A stretch of DNA of 64,000 bases from Thiomicrorhabdus chilensis DSM 12352 (GCF_000483485.1 NZ_KI519609.1:479026-543025), one strand, 5' to 3'; positions 18,749-27,972 are shown, numbered from the stretch's first letter. Numbers and translations: made by a program. Notes: generated by a model from the letters alone, not told the origin.

Positions 18749-18964
18749 ATGCCAAGCGTAAAAATCAGAGATACAGAACCATTTGACGTTGCATTACGTC
18801 GTTTCAAACGTGCTTGTGAAAAAGCCGGTGTTTTAACCGAATCTCGTAAGCGTGAGTTTTATGAGAAGCCAACTTGGGCGCGTAAGCGCATGAAAGCGGC
18901 TGCGGTTAAGCGTTTAGCCAAGCGTTTGTCGCGTGAGAACCGTCGCACGACTCGTATGTACTAA
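18749..18964 (+). CDS. rpsU: 30S ribosomal protein S21
   Basis: 71 residues, the usual length. Conserved [19 protein letters not shown] and the basic C-terminal tail ([19 protein letters not shown]). S21 helps mRNA-rRNA pairing at initiation. First gene of the macromolecular-synthesis operon rpsU-yqeY-dnaG-rpoD. Confidence 0.98.
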   Translation: MPSVKIRDTEPFDVALRRFKRACEKAGVLTESRKREFYEKPTWARKRMKAAAVKRLAKRLSRENRRTTRMY

Positions 18965-18978
18965 GAGCGGAGTGATTC

Positions 18979-19428
18979 GTGTCTAGTGAGTTGAAAGCAC
19001 AACTGACGGCGGCAATGAAAGCCGCTATGAAAGCAAAAGAGAAAGAACGTCTGGTTGTCATTCGTTCTTTGCTTGCCGCAATCAAACAAGTTGAAATCGA
19101 TGAGAAGATTGAGCTGGATGATGCCGCCGTGCTTGCCGTATTGGATAAAGCCATGAAGCAGCGCCGTGATGCCCAGCAGCAATACATTGATGCCGATCGC
19201 GCCGATCTTGCCGAGCAAGAAGCGTATGAGATGACGGTGATTCAGGACTTCATGCCTCAGGCTTTGACGGAAGATGAAATTAATAGCCTGATTGAGCAAG
19301 CCGTGACCGAAACTGCTGCCAGCTCCATGCAGGACATGGGCAAGGTCATGGGGTTGCTGAAGCCGAAGATGCAAGGCCGTGCCGATATGGGACAGGTGAG
19401 CAAGCTGATCAAAGCAAAGTTGAGCTAA
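18979..19428 (+). CDS. yqeY: GatB/YqeY domain protein
   Basis: 149 residues, full length for stand-alone YqeY. LKAQLTAAMKAAMKAKEKER, VIRSLLAAIKQVEID and the C-terminal GKVMGLLKPKMQGRADMGQV match the tRNA-binding tail domain of amidotransferase subunit GatB. Stand-alone members commonly lie between rpsU and dnaG; their role is not settled. It starts 14 bp after rpsU and is followed by a strong hairpin terminator. Confidence 0.93.
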   Translation: MSSELKAQLTAAMKAAMKAKEKERLVVIRSLLAAIKQVEIDEKIELDDAAVLAVLDKAMKQRRDAQQQYIDADRADLAEQEAYEMTVIQDFMPQALTEDEINSLIEQAVTETAASSMQDMGKVMGLLKPKMQGRADMGQVSKLIKAKLS

Positions 19429-19465
19429 GTTATCCATCACTGGACTCATTGAGTCAATTCTGTGT

Positions 19466-19498
19466 AAACCTGTCAGTTGAAAAATTGGCGGGTTTTTT
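19466..19498 (+). terminator. intrinsic terminator/attenuator between yqeY and dnaG
   Basis: AAACCTGTCA pairs fully (with G-T pairs) to TGGCGGGTTT across a 10-nt loop, then TT. It resembles the terminator that lies between rpsU and dnaG in E. coli and lowers primase output. Confidence 0.75.
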
Positions 19499-19523
19499 GC
19501 GTTTTAAGGGGTGTGTATTTTTC

Positions 19524-19532
19524 TGTGGATAA
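19524..19532 (-). promoter_or_regulatory. DnaA box upstream of dnaG
   Basis: TGTGGATAA, the exact complement of TTATCCACA, 11 bp before the dnaG GTG. A single 9-mer can occur by chance; its position between the attenuator and the primase start is suggestive. Confidence 0.35.
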
Positions 19533-19542
19533 GGTGTGAGTC

Positions 19543-21315
19543 GTGGTAAGTCAAACGGGTTCTATTCCGCGTTCCTTTATCGAGAATTTATTGGCTCGAG
19601 CCGACCTCGTGCAGGTCATAAATCAGCGTGTCCCTCTAAAAAAAGCCGGTGCCACCTATAAAGCCTGTTGTCCTTTTCATGATGAGAAAACCCCCTCTTT
19701 CAATGTGAATCCCAGTAAACAGTTTTACCACTGTTTCGGTTGCGGGGCGAGCGGTGATGCCATCAAGTTTTTGATGGAATATGACGGCCTATCCTTTGTG
19801 GAAGCGGTTGAAGCGCTGGCTGCCCAATATGGCATGGAGGTTCCCAGGGAAAAACTCTCAGCTAAGCAGCAACAACAGCAACAGATAAAGCAGCAACAGC
19901 AACGGGATTTGTATGATGTGATGCATTTGGCGGCGAAGTTTTATCGCCATCAGCTTCGAGATCACCCGGCCGCCGAAGAAGCCAAACAGTATTTAAAAAA
20001 CCGTGGTTTAAGTCCCGAAATTGCCAAGACTTATGTGATTGGCTTTGCGCCTCCCGGTTGGGACAGTTTGATGAAAGGTCTGCAGGCGGATGCCAAACTC
20101 AAGCAGCAGCTGATTGAAGTGGGCATGCTGGTCGAAAAAGAGGGTGGCAAACTTTATGACCGTTTCCGGCATCGCATCATGTTTCCGATCCGCGATGGAC
20201 GCGGACGTGTTGTGGCTTTTGGTGGCCGGGTATTGGGAGATGATCAGCCCAAATACCTGAATTCACCCGAAACGCCCATTTTTCATAAAAGCTATGCGCT
20301 GTACGGCTTATACGAAATGCGGCAGACACGCGAGAAGTTTGATCATATCCTGGTGGTGGAAGGCTATATGGATGTGGTCGCTTTAGCGCAATTTGGTTTG
20401 CGAAATGCGGTGGCCACTTTGGGCACGGCCACGACCGTCGACCACTTGGCGATGCTCTTTAGGCAGGTCAATGAGGTGGTGTTCTGCTTTGATGGAGATC
20501 AGGCAGGTTTGAAAGCGGCCTGGAAAGCCATGGAGCTGTCGCTTCCCTTAATGGAAAATGAGCGTTCGGTTAAATTCCTGTTTTTACCCGAAGGAGAAGA
20601 CCCGGATTCAATGGTGCGCAAAGAGGGCTTGCAAGCATTTCAGGCCCGCATTCGCAATGCTTTAAGTCTGTCGGAATTCTTGTTGCAAGGGCTGCAAAGC
20701 CGCTTGAATTTTCCGGTGCATTCAATTGAGGGGCGTCAGCAGCTGGTTTCTTTGGCACAGCCGTTTATTCAGCTGGCAAAAGGGTTGTACCAGTTTTTGT
20801 TGGTGGAAGGTCTGGCAAAGCTGGTGGAGTTGCCGACCTGGCGACTCGAAAAACAGATGAACGTCTATTCTGGGTTTGCCGGCGCTAAGCGGGATGTTAA
20901 ACCGGCTAAACAAGGTGTTTCCGGGGTCAGAAAAATAGTCACCTTGCCGTTAAAGTTAGTGCGTATATTGTTGAAAAGACCGGTTTGGGCAGAATTTTTT
21001 CCGGAAAAATTCGCCGAAGACCTTTTAAAAACCACTCAGCGTGACTATCAAGTATTAGGCGGCGCAATAAAAAGCATTATGGAGCACTCCTTTGTTGCGG
21101 ATGCGGCGCTTTATTGGTTGACTCAAAACGGCTTCCAGGCGGAGCTGGAGTTGATCCAGCAGTCGGAATTGCCCGACGATGACGCCTTTCTGAAGGCGGA
21201 ATTTGATGTTGCGATTGTGGCGCTTGCCGTGGCGATTGATGAAGACAGGTTGGGGCGTTCCGGCTGGGATTTGACCGAAATGATCAAGTTGCAGAGCTTA
21301 GCCAGTGAAAAGTGA
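19543..21315 (+). CDS. dnaG: DNA primase DnaG
   Basis: 590 residues from a GTG with AAGGTG upstream. The zinc-binding domain (CCPFHDEKTPSFNVNPSKQF, CFGCGASGDA, near 42-70) and the TOPRIM core (ILVVEGYMDVVAL near 270, FCFDGDQAGLKAA near 310) are intact. A glutamine-rich linker (KQQQQQQIKQQQQ) lies near 105-120. The C-terminal part would bind DnaB. The GTG start and preceding attenuator suggest low expression. Confidence 0.97.
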   Translation: MVSQTGSIPRSFIENLLARADLVQVINQRVPLKKAGATYKACCPFHDEKTPSFNVNPSKQFYHCFGCGASGDAIKFLMEYDGLSFVEAVEALAAQYGMEVPREKLSAKQQQQQQIKQQQQRDLYDVMHLAAKFYRHQLRDHPAAEEAKQYLKNRGLSPEIAKTYVIGFAPPGWDSLMKGLQADAKLKQQLIEVGMLVEKEGGKLYDRFRHRIMFPIRDGRGRVVAFGGRVLGDDQPKYLNSPETPIFHKSYALYGLYEMRQTREKFDHILVVEGYMDVVALAQFGLRNAVATLGTATTVDHLAMLFRQVNEVVFCFDGDQAGLKAAWKAMELSLPLMENERSVKFLFLPEGEDPDSMVRKEGLQAFQARIRNALSLSEFLLQGLQSRLNFPVHSIEGRQQLVSLAQPFIQLAKGLYQFLLVEGLAKLVELPTWRLEKQMNVYSGFAGAKRDVKPAKQGVSGVRKIVTLPLKLVRILLKRPVWAEFFPEKFAEDLLKTTQRDYQVLGGAIKSIMEHSFVADAALYWLTQNGFQAELELIQQSELPDDDAFLKAEFDVAIVALAVAIDEDRLGRSGWDLTEMIKLQSLASEK

Positions 21316-21475
21316 GTGGACGACGGCGTTTTCACCAGGGAAAAGCACTAAGGCAATCTTTTTTAAAGATTTTTAAGTTTTTTGTAAGAAAATTCAGTAT
21401 AATTTACGGTTCCGTTTTTTATGCGCATATCGCGCGCGGGCGAAGAGTGGACTCCAAATAGGTATCGAGGCAAAC

Positions 21476-23260
21476 ATGACAAAAGTTGAAAGAAAGCAGC
21501 AGTTAATTGATCTGATTGAGCGCGCTAAAGAGTTAGGTTTCCTAACGTATGCTGATGTGAACGATGTTTTGCCCGATGATATTGAAGAGGATCAACTAGG
21601 TCAGGTTCTGACCATTTTGAAGGATTTTGGAATCCAGTTGTTTGATTCCGCTCCGGACGAAGACGAATTGCTGACCAAAGATGGCGAGTTGTTTGACGAT
21701 GCCGCCGCCGAAGCCGCCATTGCTGCTTTGGCTGAAGTGGATTCCGAGTTTGGTCGTACCACCGATCCGGTGCGTATGTATATGCGTGAAATGGGCTCGG
21801 TTGAACTATTGACTCGTCATGGCGAGATTGACATTGCTAAGCGTATTGAGTCCGGTATCCGTGAAATGTTGGACGCTTTGGCGACCTATCCGATTTTTGC
21901 CGAGCACGTTCTGGCGACCTTTGCCAAGATGGAAGAGGGTGAGGGTAAGGTAGCCGACGTGGTGCAAGGCTTTGTACGACCTGGAGATTTGGTTGATGTG
22001 CCTGTCGAGGAGCTTTCTCCCGACAGTGACAATCAGGAGCCTAAGGAAGATGGCGTTGACCCTGAAGAATTGGCCGAATTCCTGAAAGGGCTAGAGAAGT
22101 TTAATAAAGCGGCTCGTGATGCCGAAGCGAAACTCGGGTTTGAAGACCCTAAGGCGCTTAAGAAAAGACAGGCGGTGGTTGAGCAGCTGCAAAAGGTAAA
22201 AATCACTCCAGCGTTTTCAAATAGATTGATTAAGCAGATCAAAATGAAAATCGCCGGCATTCGTGAGCAGGAACGCGTGATTGTCGACAAGGTCATGCGT
22301 CAAGTCAGAGTGCCCCGCCCGGTGTTCTTAGAGGTATTTATCGGTTCTGAAACCGATTATGAGATGTTGGATCGCTTAATTGAAAAAAATCCATCTTTGG
22401 CGGAACAGCTGGAGATGGTGCGTGCTGATGTGAAACGTGCTCAGAAACGTTTGGCGATGATTTCCAAAGCTGAAAAAATGCCGATTTCAATCTTCAAGTC
22501 CACCTACAAAGATTTAAGCCGCGCCGAAACCAAGGCACGTTTGGCAAAACGTGAAATGATCGAAGCCAACTTGCGTTTGGTTATCTCCATTGCCAAAAAA
22601 TACACCAACCGTGGTTTACAGTTCCTGGACTTGATTCAGGAAGGGAATATCGGTCTGATGAAAGCGGTCGATAAGTTTGAGTATCGTCGTGGTTACAAAT
22701 TCTCGACCTATGCCACTTGGTGGATCCGTCAGGCGATCACCCGTTCGATTGCTGACCAGGCTCGTACCATCCGTATTCCGGTGCATATGATCGAAACCAT
22801 CAATAAACTCAATCGCATTCAGCGCCAGCTTCTACAGAAAATGGGGCGCGAGCCAACGCCTGAAGAGTTAGCCGAAGAGATGGAAATGCCGGAAGACAAG
22901 ATCCGCAAGGTCATGAAGATCGCCAAAGAGCCGATCTCCATGGAGACGCCGATCGGTGATGATGAAGATTCGTCATTGGGTGATTTCATAGAAGATTCAA
23001 ATATCCTGTCACCTCAGGATGCCGCCGATGCGGAAGGCATGAGCGAGACCGTGCGTGAAATGTTGAGTACTTTGACGCCAAGAGAAGCTAAGGTTTTGCG
23101 TATGCGTTTCGGTTTGAGCATGAACACCGATCATACTTTGGAAGAGGTTGGTAAGCAGTTTGATGTGACGCGTGAGCGTATTCGTCAGATAGAAGCTAAA
23201 GCATTGCGTAAGTTGCGTCACCCAAGCCGCGCAGAGCGCTTGAAAAGTTTCTTAGACTAA
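21476..23260 (+). CDS. rpoD: primary sigma factor RpoD (sigma70)
   Basis: 594 residues. Region 1.1 ([20 protein letters not shown]), the non-conserved acidic insert (about 100-330), region 2 ([40 protein letters not shown]), region 3 ([16 protein letters not shown]) and region 4.2 ([20 protein letters not shown]) are all present. An isolated TATAAT at 21398-21403 with no clear -35 may be an internal promoter. tRNA-Ile follows 122 bp downstream. Confidence 0.98.
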   Translation: MTKVERKQQLIDLIERAKELGFLTYADVNDVLPDDIEEDQLGQVLTILKDFGIQLFDSAPDEDELLTKDGELFDDAAAEAAIAALAEVDSEFGRTTDPVRMYMREMGSVELLTRHGEIDIAKRIESGIREMLDALATYPIFAEHVLATFAKMEEGEGKVADVVQGFVRPGDLVDVPVEELSPDSDNQEPKEDGVDPEELAEFLKGLEKFNKAARDAEAKLGFEDPKALKKRQAVVEQLQKVKITPAFSNRLIKQIKMKIAGIREQERVIVDKVMRQVRVPRPVFLEVFIGSETDYEMLDRLIEKNPSLAEQLEMVRADVKRAQKRLAMISKAEKMPISIFKSTYKDLSRAETKARLAKREMIEANLRLVISIAKKYTNRGLQFLDLIQEGNIGLMKAVDKFEYRRGYKFSTYATWWIRQAITRSIADQARTIRIPVHMIETINKLNRIQRQLLQKMGREPTPEELAEEMEMPEDKIRKVMKIAKEPISMETPIGDDEDSSLGDFIEDSNILSPQDAADAEGMSETVREMLSTLTPREAKVLRMRFGLSMNTDHTLEEVGKQFDVTRERIRQIEAKALRKLRHPSRAERLKSFLD

Positions 23261-23318
23261 TCCGCTTGACCTAATCCCGGCAATCTGAGGGTTAGGCGAT
23301 AAAATCATTTCATAATAA

Positions 23319-23343
23319 GGTGCTTGTCGCTATAATAAGCACC
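23319..23343 (+). promoter_or_regulatory. hairpin overlapping a -10 element, between rpoD and tRNA-Ile
   Basis: GGTGCTT (23319-23325) and AAGCACC (23337-23343) form a perfect 7-bp stem whose loop contains TATAAT (23331-23336). The -35 region (TTTCAT) is weak. It could be the tRNA promoter, the rpoD terminator stem, or both. Confidence 0.4.
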
Positions 23344-23345
23344 GC

Positions 23346-23369
23346 AAAATGAGCAGGCCTGTTCATTTT
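23346..23369. terminator. CAGGCCTG-centred palindrome before tRNA-Ile
   Basis: AAAATGAG-CAGGCCTG-TTCATTTT, fully paired with one G-T. It ends 13 bp before the tRNA, so it would terminate rpoD read-through or lie in the tRNA leader if the upstream TATAAT is used. Confidence 0.55.
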
Positions 23370-23382
23370 CACTTCCCATTCG

Positions 23383-23459
23383 GGGCCCTTAGCTCAGTTG
23401 GTTAGAGCACTCGACTCATAATCGATAGGTCCACGGTTCAAGTCCGTGAGGGCCCACCA
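23383..23459 (+). tRNA. ileX: tRNA-Ile2 (anticodon CAU, lysidine type)
   Basis: 77 nt with encoded CCA. The acceptor GGGCCCT pairs with AGGGCCC; D-arm GCTC/GAGC; T-arm CACGG-TTCAAGT-CCGTG. The anticodon loop CTCATAA gives CAU. GGGCCC ends and GACTCATAATCG match the AUA-reading Ile tRNA, whose C34 is modified by TilS, rather than tRNA-Met. The first anticodon-stem pair is C-U. Confidence 0.9.
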
Positions 23460-23476
23460 TTAGTTTGCACAATCAC

Positions 23477-24178
23477 TCACATCTCCCGTCCTAAAGCGGC
23501 ACGACTCATGGCTTCTTTTACTTTTGTGATGATGGCAGCTTTGGCTTCTTCGGGTACACTTAAACCATCGTTGAATGTTGAGCTGTTTTTCATTTTTTGG
23601 TAATTTTCTTTGGCCTTTTGGGGAACCTGGAACAGGGTGTCGCTGTAGCCAGAATCGTCCATGTCGATGGGCAGGGATTTTTTATCGGAAAACATGCGTT
23701 CAATGTCTTTAACAAAAGCATCTGTATTGTGGATGATACGGCTTTTGGTGGAGATGGCGATGGAGATGTATTCTTTGGGTGAAAAGTCGATTTCGGTGGC
23801 GATACGGTGGGATATGGCTTTTTGGTCACTTGGAACAAACGGTTCCAGGTTTTTCATGAATTGTTTCTGTTCCAGTTTCATTATCTGTTTGAGGGCTTCA
23901 GACTTGGCGCTTTTGCGGAATTGTTGCACGGTCACGAAGTAGACTGTGCCGAGAACGGTCGTCAGCAAAACCATGGAGCCTATGATATAGATCACAGGAA
24001 AACCGGTGAGTAAACTCAAGGCCAGGGTGATGATTGCGACAAGCAGTATGAATAAGCCGGATAAGATCCGTATTCCACGGGTTTGAATATACCAGGGATA
24101 ATACAATTCTTCTTTGAAGATGGCAGTGTCCATCTGTAGAAGGTGTTCCAAGGCGGTTAGGTGGTTGAAGCGGCGCAT
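23477..24178 (-). CDS. two-TM protein of unknown function, coupled to an HDOD gene
   Basis: 233 residues. Not recognised. Two adjacent hydrophobic segments (about 35-58 and 62-86) form a hairpin in the membrane, followed by a cytosolic charged region of about 145 residues (QQFRKSAKSEALKQIMKLEQ). The ATG at 24178 lies one base beyond the HDOD gene's stop codon, so translation is almost certainly coupled. The pair may be a membrane-anchored signalling unit; this is inferred from position only. Confidence 0.75.
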   Translation of the reverse strand: MRRFNHLTALEHLLQMDTAIFKEELYYPWYIQTRGIRILSGLFILLVAIITLALSLLTGFPVIYIIGSMVLLTTVLGTVYFVTVQQFRKSAKSEALKQIMKLEQKQFMKNLEPFVPSDQKAISHRIATEIDFSPKEYISIAISTKSRIIHNTDAFVKDIERMFSDKKSLPIDMDDSGYSDTLFQVPQKAKENYQKMKNSSTFNDGLSVPEEAKAAIITKVKEAMSRAALGREM

Positions 24179-24179
24179 G

Positions 24180-25040
24180 TTAATGTCCTCCAGGGGCGAT
24201 GCCCTTTGAATTACCCCATTTGGTTACAGCCGCTATTGCTGCCTTCATGGCGTTTTCCGGTAAATTTAAAGCCTTTAAACCCAGATCACGGTAATTTTTG
24301 AGTTCCTGAGTCAGATATTGGCTATCGTTCGCAATCGCGACCGCATAGTTTGACGCCATGATCAAGGCGGTCAGATGGCTCACTTTGGAATCATTGGCGG
24401 TTTTATGGATGAAATCAGGATCATGGTGCATCAAAATGGCTTTGTAGAGCTCAGGGGCAATATTCCATTTCTTAGCAATCAGTATGCTTAAGTACATGTG
24501 AGTGGTTTGAAACTCGGCTTCTTCCTGATCTAAACTGCTAAGCGGTGCGGAAAGGTGTGTTTTGAAAAACGGGGCATAGTCTTCTGGGTTTAGACGAGAC
24601 AGGAAAATGCTGCCGGTGTTTTGCATGAGTGCCGCCATATAAGCTTCGGAGCGGCTCACGTCGTAGACCCAGTAAGAGAGCTCCGCCGCTGCCAAACCAG
24701 CTTGTGCTCCATGCAGCATGATCTCTTTTTCCAGTGTATTCTGCGCGATGGTCTGGGTCAGGCTGCTGGCCATGAACAGATTGTAGATTTCATTCAGTCC
24801 CAGCGCATTGACGGCGGCTTTAGCGTCCCTGATTTCGGTTTTTTCGTTGGTGACATTGGTGTTGACCAAAGAAAGGAAGTCGCCGAGCAATTCGGGGTTG
24901 CGAGCGATCAGGTTGGCAATGGTAACGGTATTTGGGTATTTTTTATTGAGTTCATCTTGCAGGAGAACGAGTTCTTCGGGAACGCTAGGAATGCCAGTCA
25001 TTTCGATGATCTGTGATGCCCTGCTCAGTTTTGCTTGCAT
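24180..25040 (-). CDS. HDOD-domain protein
   Basis: 286 residues from the ATG at 25040, preceded closely by AGGA; an alternative ATG at 25061 has no SD. The HDOD core (about 15-215) shows IPSVPEELVLLQDELNKKYP, TIANLIARNPELLGDFLSLV, HGAQAGLAAAELSYW and ILMHHDPDF. HDOD proteins lack the HD catalytic pair and act as signalling scaffolds, often with c-di-GMP or chemotaxis systems. A second HDOD gene is at 51688. Confidence 0.85.
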   Translation of the reverse strand: MQAKLSRASQIIEMTGIPSVPEELVLLQDELNKKYPNTVTIANLIARNPELLGDFLSLVNTNVTNEKTEIRDAKAAVNALGLNEIYNLFMASSLTQTIAQNTLEKEIMLHGAQAGLAAAELSYWVYDVSRSEAYMAALMQNTGSIFLSRLNPEDYAPFFKTHLSAPLSSLDQEEAEFQTTHMYLSILIAKKWNIAPELYKAILMHHDPDFIHKTANDSKVSHLTALIMASNYAVAIANDSQYLTQELKNYRDLGLKALNLPENAMKAAIAAVTKWGNSKGIAPGGH

Positions 25041-25273
25041 GAATCCTGCCCAAAGTAACATTGCTTTTTTGCAATATACCTAGTTTATACGCAAGCTTGG
25101 CAAAATTCAGTTAGTATTTCTTCTTATTCAGTTGCTTTTTTTAGTGCATGAGTTGATTGTAGGCTTTCGGTAAGCTATGTGTTACTCCTTAGCGGGTTGA
25201 TTTATAAGCTTTTTTGAAGTTTTTTTGCGAATTTGTTAATATTGTCTCATGGTTGGAATTTGAGTAAATCAAC

Positions 25274-26032
25274 ATGATCAGCGCCAATATTAATGACTCT
25301 GCTGCTTTTTCTGGTGTTGCGTTCAAAACGCAGGCTTCAGTGTTTGCGAAGAACCAAAGCTTACCAACACAACCCGCTGTTGCCGTTGTAGATCCAACTC
25401 GTACTCAAGTCAGTCCTTCTTCAGATTCGAGAGCCTCTTCCTCTGAGACGAATAATTCCCGAATCGAGCCAAGCAACTCTTCGTTGAATTCTACCCAGGA
25501 TCCTGCGGAAGCGGTTCAGCAAGTCATTAATCAACTGAAATCAAGGGATGCCCAAGTACGAGCGCACGAGAGGGCGCATTTAAGTGTTGCGGGCGCTTAT
25601 GCTACCGGTGGCGCTTCTTATGTCTATCAGGTTGGTCCCGATGGCCAGCGTTATGCCATAGGCGGTGAGGTAGGTATCGATACTTCTCCTGTTGCCGGGG
25701 ATCCGCAGGCGACATTGCAAAAAGCGATGGTGGTTCAGCGTGCGGCCTTGGCACCTGCCGAGCCCTCCAGTCAGGATATGAGGGTAGCGAGTTTGGCGGT
25801 GCAGATGGCGATGCAGGCAAGAATGGAATTGAGTGCCCAAACAACTGAACAAGAGAATCAAAGCGGTACGGACAATCTCCAGCAATCTAAACCAGTAAAG
25901 GAACAAGGGGACGAAATGAACGGTAGCATTTCAGAACCCTTGTCTTTAATGCCTTTGGCCGCAGAGAATCGAGTTTTACAGGGGCAACGCCAGGAATTTA
26001 ACCTGAGGCTCTCTTTGCAGTATCAGACTTAA
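25274..26032 (+). CDS. putative metalloprotease of the CJM1_0395 / SprA-related family
   Basis: 252 residues. A Ser/Asn-rich N-terminal half (about 1-85) leads to AEAVQQVINQLKSRDAQVRA and the HExxH-like AHERAHLSVAGAYATGG (about 97-113), then YQVGPDGQRYAIGGEVGIDT and VAGDPQATLQKAMVVQRAAL. This pattern is typical of the family annotated as putative metalloproteases. No signal peptide is obvious. The substrate is unknown. The preceding 200 bp is AT-rich with no clear promoter. Confidence 0.8.
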   Translation: MISANINDSAAFSGVAFKTQASVFAKNQSLPTQPAVAVVDPTRTQVSPSSDSRASSSETNNSRIEPSNSSLNSTQDPAEAVQQVINQLKSRDAQVRAHERAHLSVAGAYATGGASYVYQVGPDGQRYAIGGEVGIDTSPVAGDPQATLQKAMVVQRAALAPAEPSSQDMRVASLAVQMAMQARMELSAQTTEQENQSGTDNLQQSKPVKEQGDEMNGSISEPLSLMPLAAENRVLQGQRQEFNLRLSLQYQT

Positions 26033-26056
26033 TGTATGCAATGCTTTTGCTGTACC

Positions 26057-26383
26057 TTAGTTGACCGGACAGAAAGTCTCTTGCATCGCGCCCATCAGTT
26101 TGAGGATATTTCTATCCCGCACCTTGCAAAGAATTTTACTGCCTTCGCGACGGGAGGTGATGATCTCTTTTTCACGCAGGATGTCTATGTGTTGGGAGAT
26201 GTTGCTTTGGGTCGTGCCTACCTTGGCAACGATGTCCATGACCGGCAGTTCCTGTTCGCCGATAACGCATAGAATTTTAAGTCGAAGCGGATGCCCCATG
26301 GCTTTGAGTGCTTTAGACGCCTTGTTGATGTTGTCTTCTTTCATCTCAAATGGTACGTTTTCCTGCATATTAGATTTCACCAT
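26057..26383 (-). CDS. ArsR/SmtB-family transcriptional regulator
   Basis: 108 residues with one winged helix: KALKAMGHPLRLKILCVIGE, then the recognition segment VGTTQSNISQHIDILREKEI and the wing RREGSKILCKV. Three cysteines (about 40, 90 and 105) could sense thiols, sulfide or metal, but their positions do not fix a ligand. The start may be 26383 or 26368. It is divergent from the ctp protease, with an AT-rich inverted repeat in between that may be its operator. Confidence 0.85.
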   Translation of the reverse strand: MVKSNMQENVPFEMKEDNINKASKALKAMGHPLRLKILCVIGEQELPVMDIVAKVGTTQSNISQHIDILREKEIITSRREGSKILCKVRDRNILKLMGAMQETFCPVN

Positions 26384-26397
26384 TTCACTGTATAAAG

Positions 26398-26418
26398 ATA
26401 TTATTAAGTATTTAATAT
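26398..26418. promoter_or_regulatory. AT-rich inverted repeat, possible ArsR operator
   Basis: ATATTA, 9 nt, TAATAT, 15 bp beyond the arsR start codon in the divergent gap. Position fits autoregulation; the sequence is AT-rich enough to arise by chance. Confidence 0.3.
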
Positions 26419-26549
26419 TATGGATTTTAATGAAAACCGGACTCTATGTCACGAAAAGTTAATTTATAATGAACTAAATATTTTTGGTCTAGAGTAAGTT
26501 TTAGGAATCAGCAAGAAGGGTTCCGGCTTTCAAAAAATTGGAGACGCAA

Positions 26550-27914
26550 GTGAGAATAGCGGCATATAAAAAAGCAACCTGGATGGGAATTGGTGCCTTG
26601 TTGGGGGCGTTTATTGTTGTGACATCCAGTGTTATGGCGGATAAAGCACAAGATGACACCCAAAGTGAAGTGGCCAGTCAACAGGAGAAGTTGGTATTGC
26701 CGCTGCAGGAGTTGCGTGCGTTTGCGGAAGTGTTTGAACGCGTTTCCAGCGATTACGTTGATGAAGTCAATGAAAAGGACCTGCTTGAGGGGGCGATCAG
26801 CGGTATGTTATCGAGTCTGGATCCCCACTCCTCTTATTTGCCACCCAAAAACTTCAAGGAAATGGAAGAACACACTAAGGGTGAGTTTGGTGGTTTGGGC
26901 ATGGAAGTCGGCATGGAAGACGGATTTGTTAAGGTCATTTCACCGATTGACGATACCCCGGCAGAAAAGGCGGGCGTCAAGGCTGGGGATTTGATCGTTA
27001 AACTCGGGGATGAGCCAGTTAAGGGTAAAACCTTAAGTGAAGCTGTGGATATCATGCGCGGCAAGCCAGGAACCAAGTTGAAACTGACCATTGTCAGAAA
27101 AGGCGAAGATGCTCCGCTGACCCTGACGATTACACGTGCGGTCATCAAAGTGAAAAGCATCAAACAGAAAATGCTTAAGGACGGCATCGGTTATGTGCGC
27201 ATCAGCCAGTTCCAAATCCGTACCGGGCAAGATCTGGTGAAGGCCATTAACAAGCTGGATGAGCAGAACAAGGAACCCATCAATGGCCTGATTTTGGATT
27301 TACGTAACAATCCGGGGGGCGTTTTAACAGCCGCAGTTCAGGTGTCCGATGCATTTTTGGAAGAGGGTTTGATTGTCTATACCGAAGGTCGAATCAAAAA
27401 CTCGAAAATGCGTTTTGAGGCTGAAAAAGGTGATGTGCTCAATGGTAAGCCGATCGTGGTTCTGATTAACGAAGGATCCGCTTCAGCCTCCGAAATCGTC
27501 GCCGGTGCTTTGCAAGACCAGTTGCGAGCCATCGTGGTCGGTCGAACCAGTTTTGGTAAGGGTTCAGTGCAAACGTTGTTGCCGTTGAACAATGGTGCGG
27601 CTATTAAAGTCACCACGGCTCGATACTTTACCCCTCTTGGGCGTTCGATTCAGGCGGAAGGCATTAAGCCGGATATTGAAGTTGATTTGGTCAAGGTTGA
27701 AAAACTTCAGGCTTCTGAGCTGAGCAATGTCAAAGAAAAAGACCTCTCCGGCCATCTTGAGAATGGCAATGGTGCCAGCGAAACCGATGACTCAACGGAA
27801 TCTGAAGAGCAAAAGGACAGTGAAGAAATTGATCGTTTGCTCGAAAAAGATTATGAGTTGAATGAAGCCGTGAGGGTGCTCAAAACCATGAGCCTGGCTC
27901 AGAAAATGAAATAA
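26550..27914 (+). CDS. ctpA: S41-family C-terminal processing protease
   Basis: 454 residues from the GTG at 26550, which has GGAG 6 nt upstream; a TTG at 26538 is unlikely. An N-terminal membrane anchor (GIGALLGAFIVVTSSVMA) is followed by a PDZ domain (about 95-175, GLGMEVGMEDGFVKVISP) and the protease core with NEGSASASEIVAGAL (catalytic Ser) and GRTSFGKGSVQT (catalytic Lys). It acts in the periplasm. The C-terminus is rich in Glu/Ser. A perfect terminator follows. Confidence 0.93.
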   Translation: MRIAAYKKATWMGIGALLGAFIVVTSSVMADKAQDDTQSEVASQQEKLVLPLQELRAFAEVFERVSSDYVDEVNEKDLLEGAISGMLSSLDPHSSYLPPKNFKEMEEHTKGEFGGLGMEVGMEDGFVKVISPIDDTPAEKAGVKAGDLIVKLGDEPVKGKTLSEAVDIMRGKPGTKLKLTIVRKGEDAPLTLTITRAVIKVKSIKQKMLKDGIGYVRISQFQIRTGQDLVKAINKLDEQNKEPINGLILDLRNNPGGVLTAAVQVSDAFLEEGLIVYTEGRIKNSKMRFEAEKGDVLNGKPIVVLINEGSASASEIVAGALQDQLRAIVVGRTSFGKGSVQTLLPLNNGAAIKVTTARYFTPLGRSIQAEGIKPDIEVDLVKVEKLQASELSNVKEKDLSGHLENGNGASETDDSTESEEQKDSEEIDRLLEKDYELNEAVRVLKTMSLAQKMK

Positions 27915-27929
27915 CTCAAATTAAAATGG

Positions 27930-27955
27930 AGCCACTGTTTGCAGTGGCTTTTTTG
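27930..27955 (+). terminator. intrinsic terminator after ctpA
   Basis: AGCCACTG, loop TTTG, CAGTGGCT, then six T: a perfect 8-bp stem. Confidence 0.85.
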
Positions 27956-27972
27956 TTTAGGGAGGTAAAACC

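Noticed and set aside
23383-23459. Call as a second tRNA-Met because the anticodon is CAU
   Set aside because: GGGCCC acceptor and GACTCATAATCG match tRNA-Ile2; the elongator tRNA-Met is at 60186.
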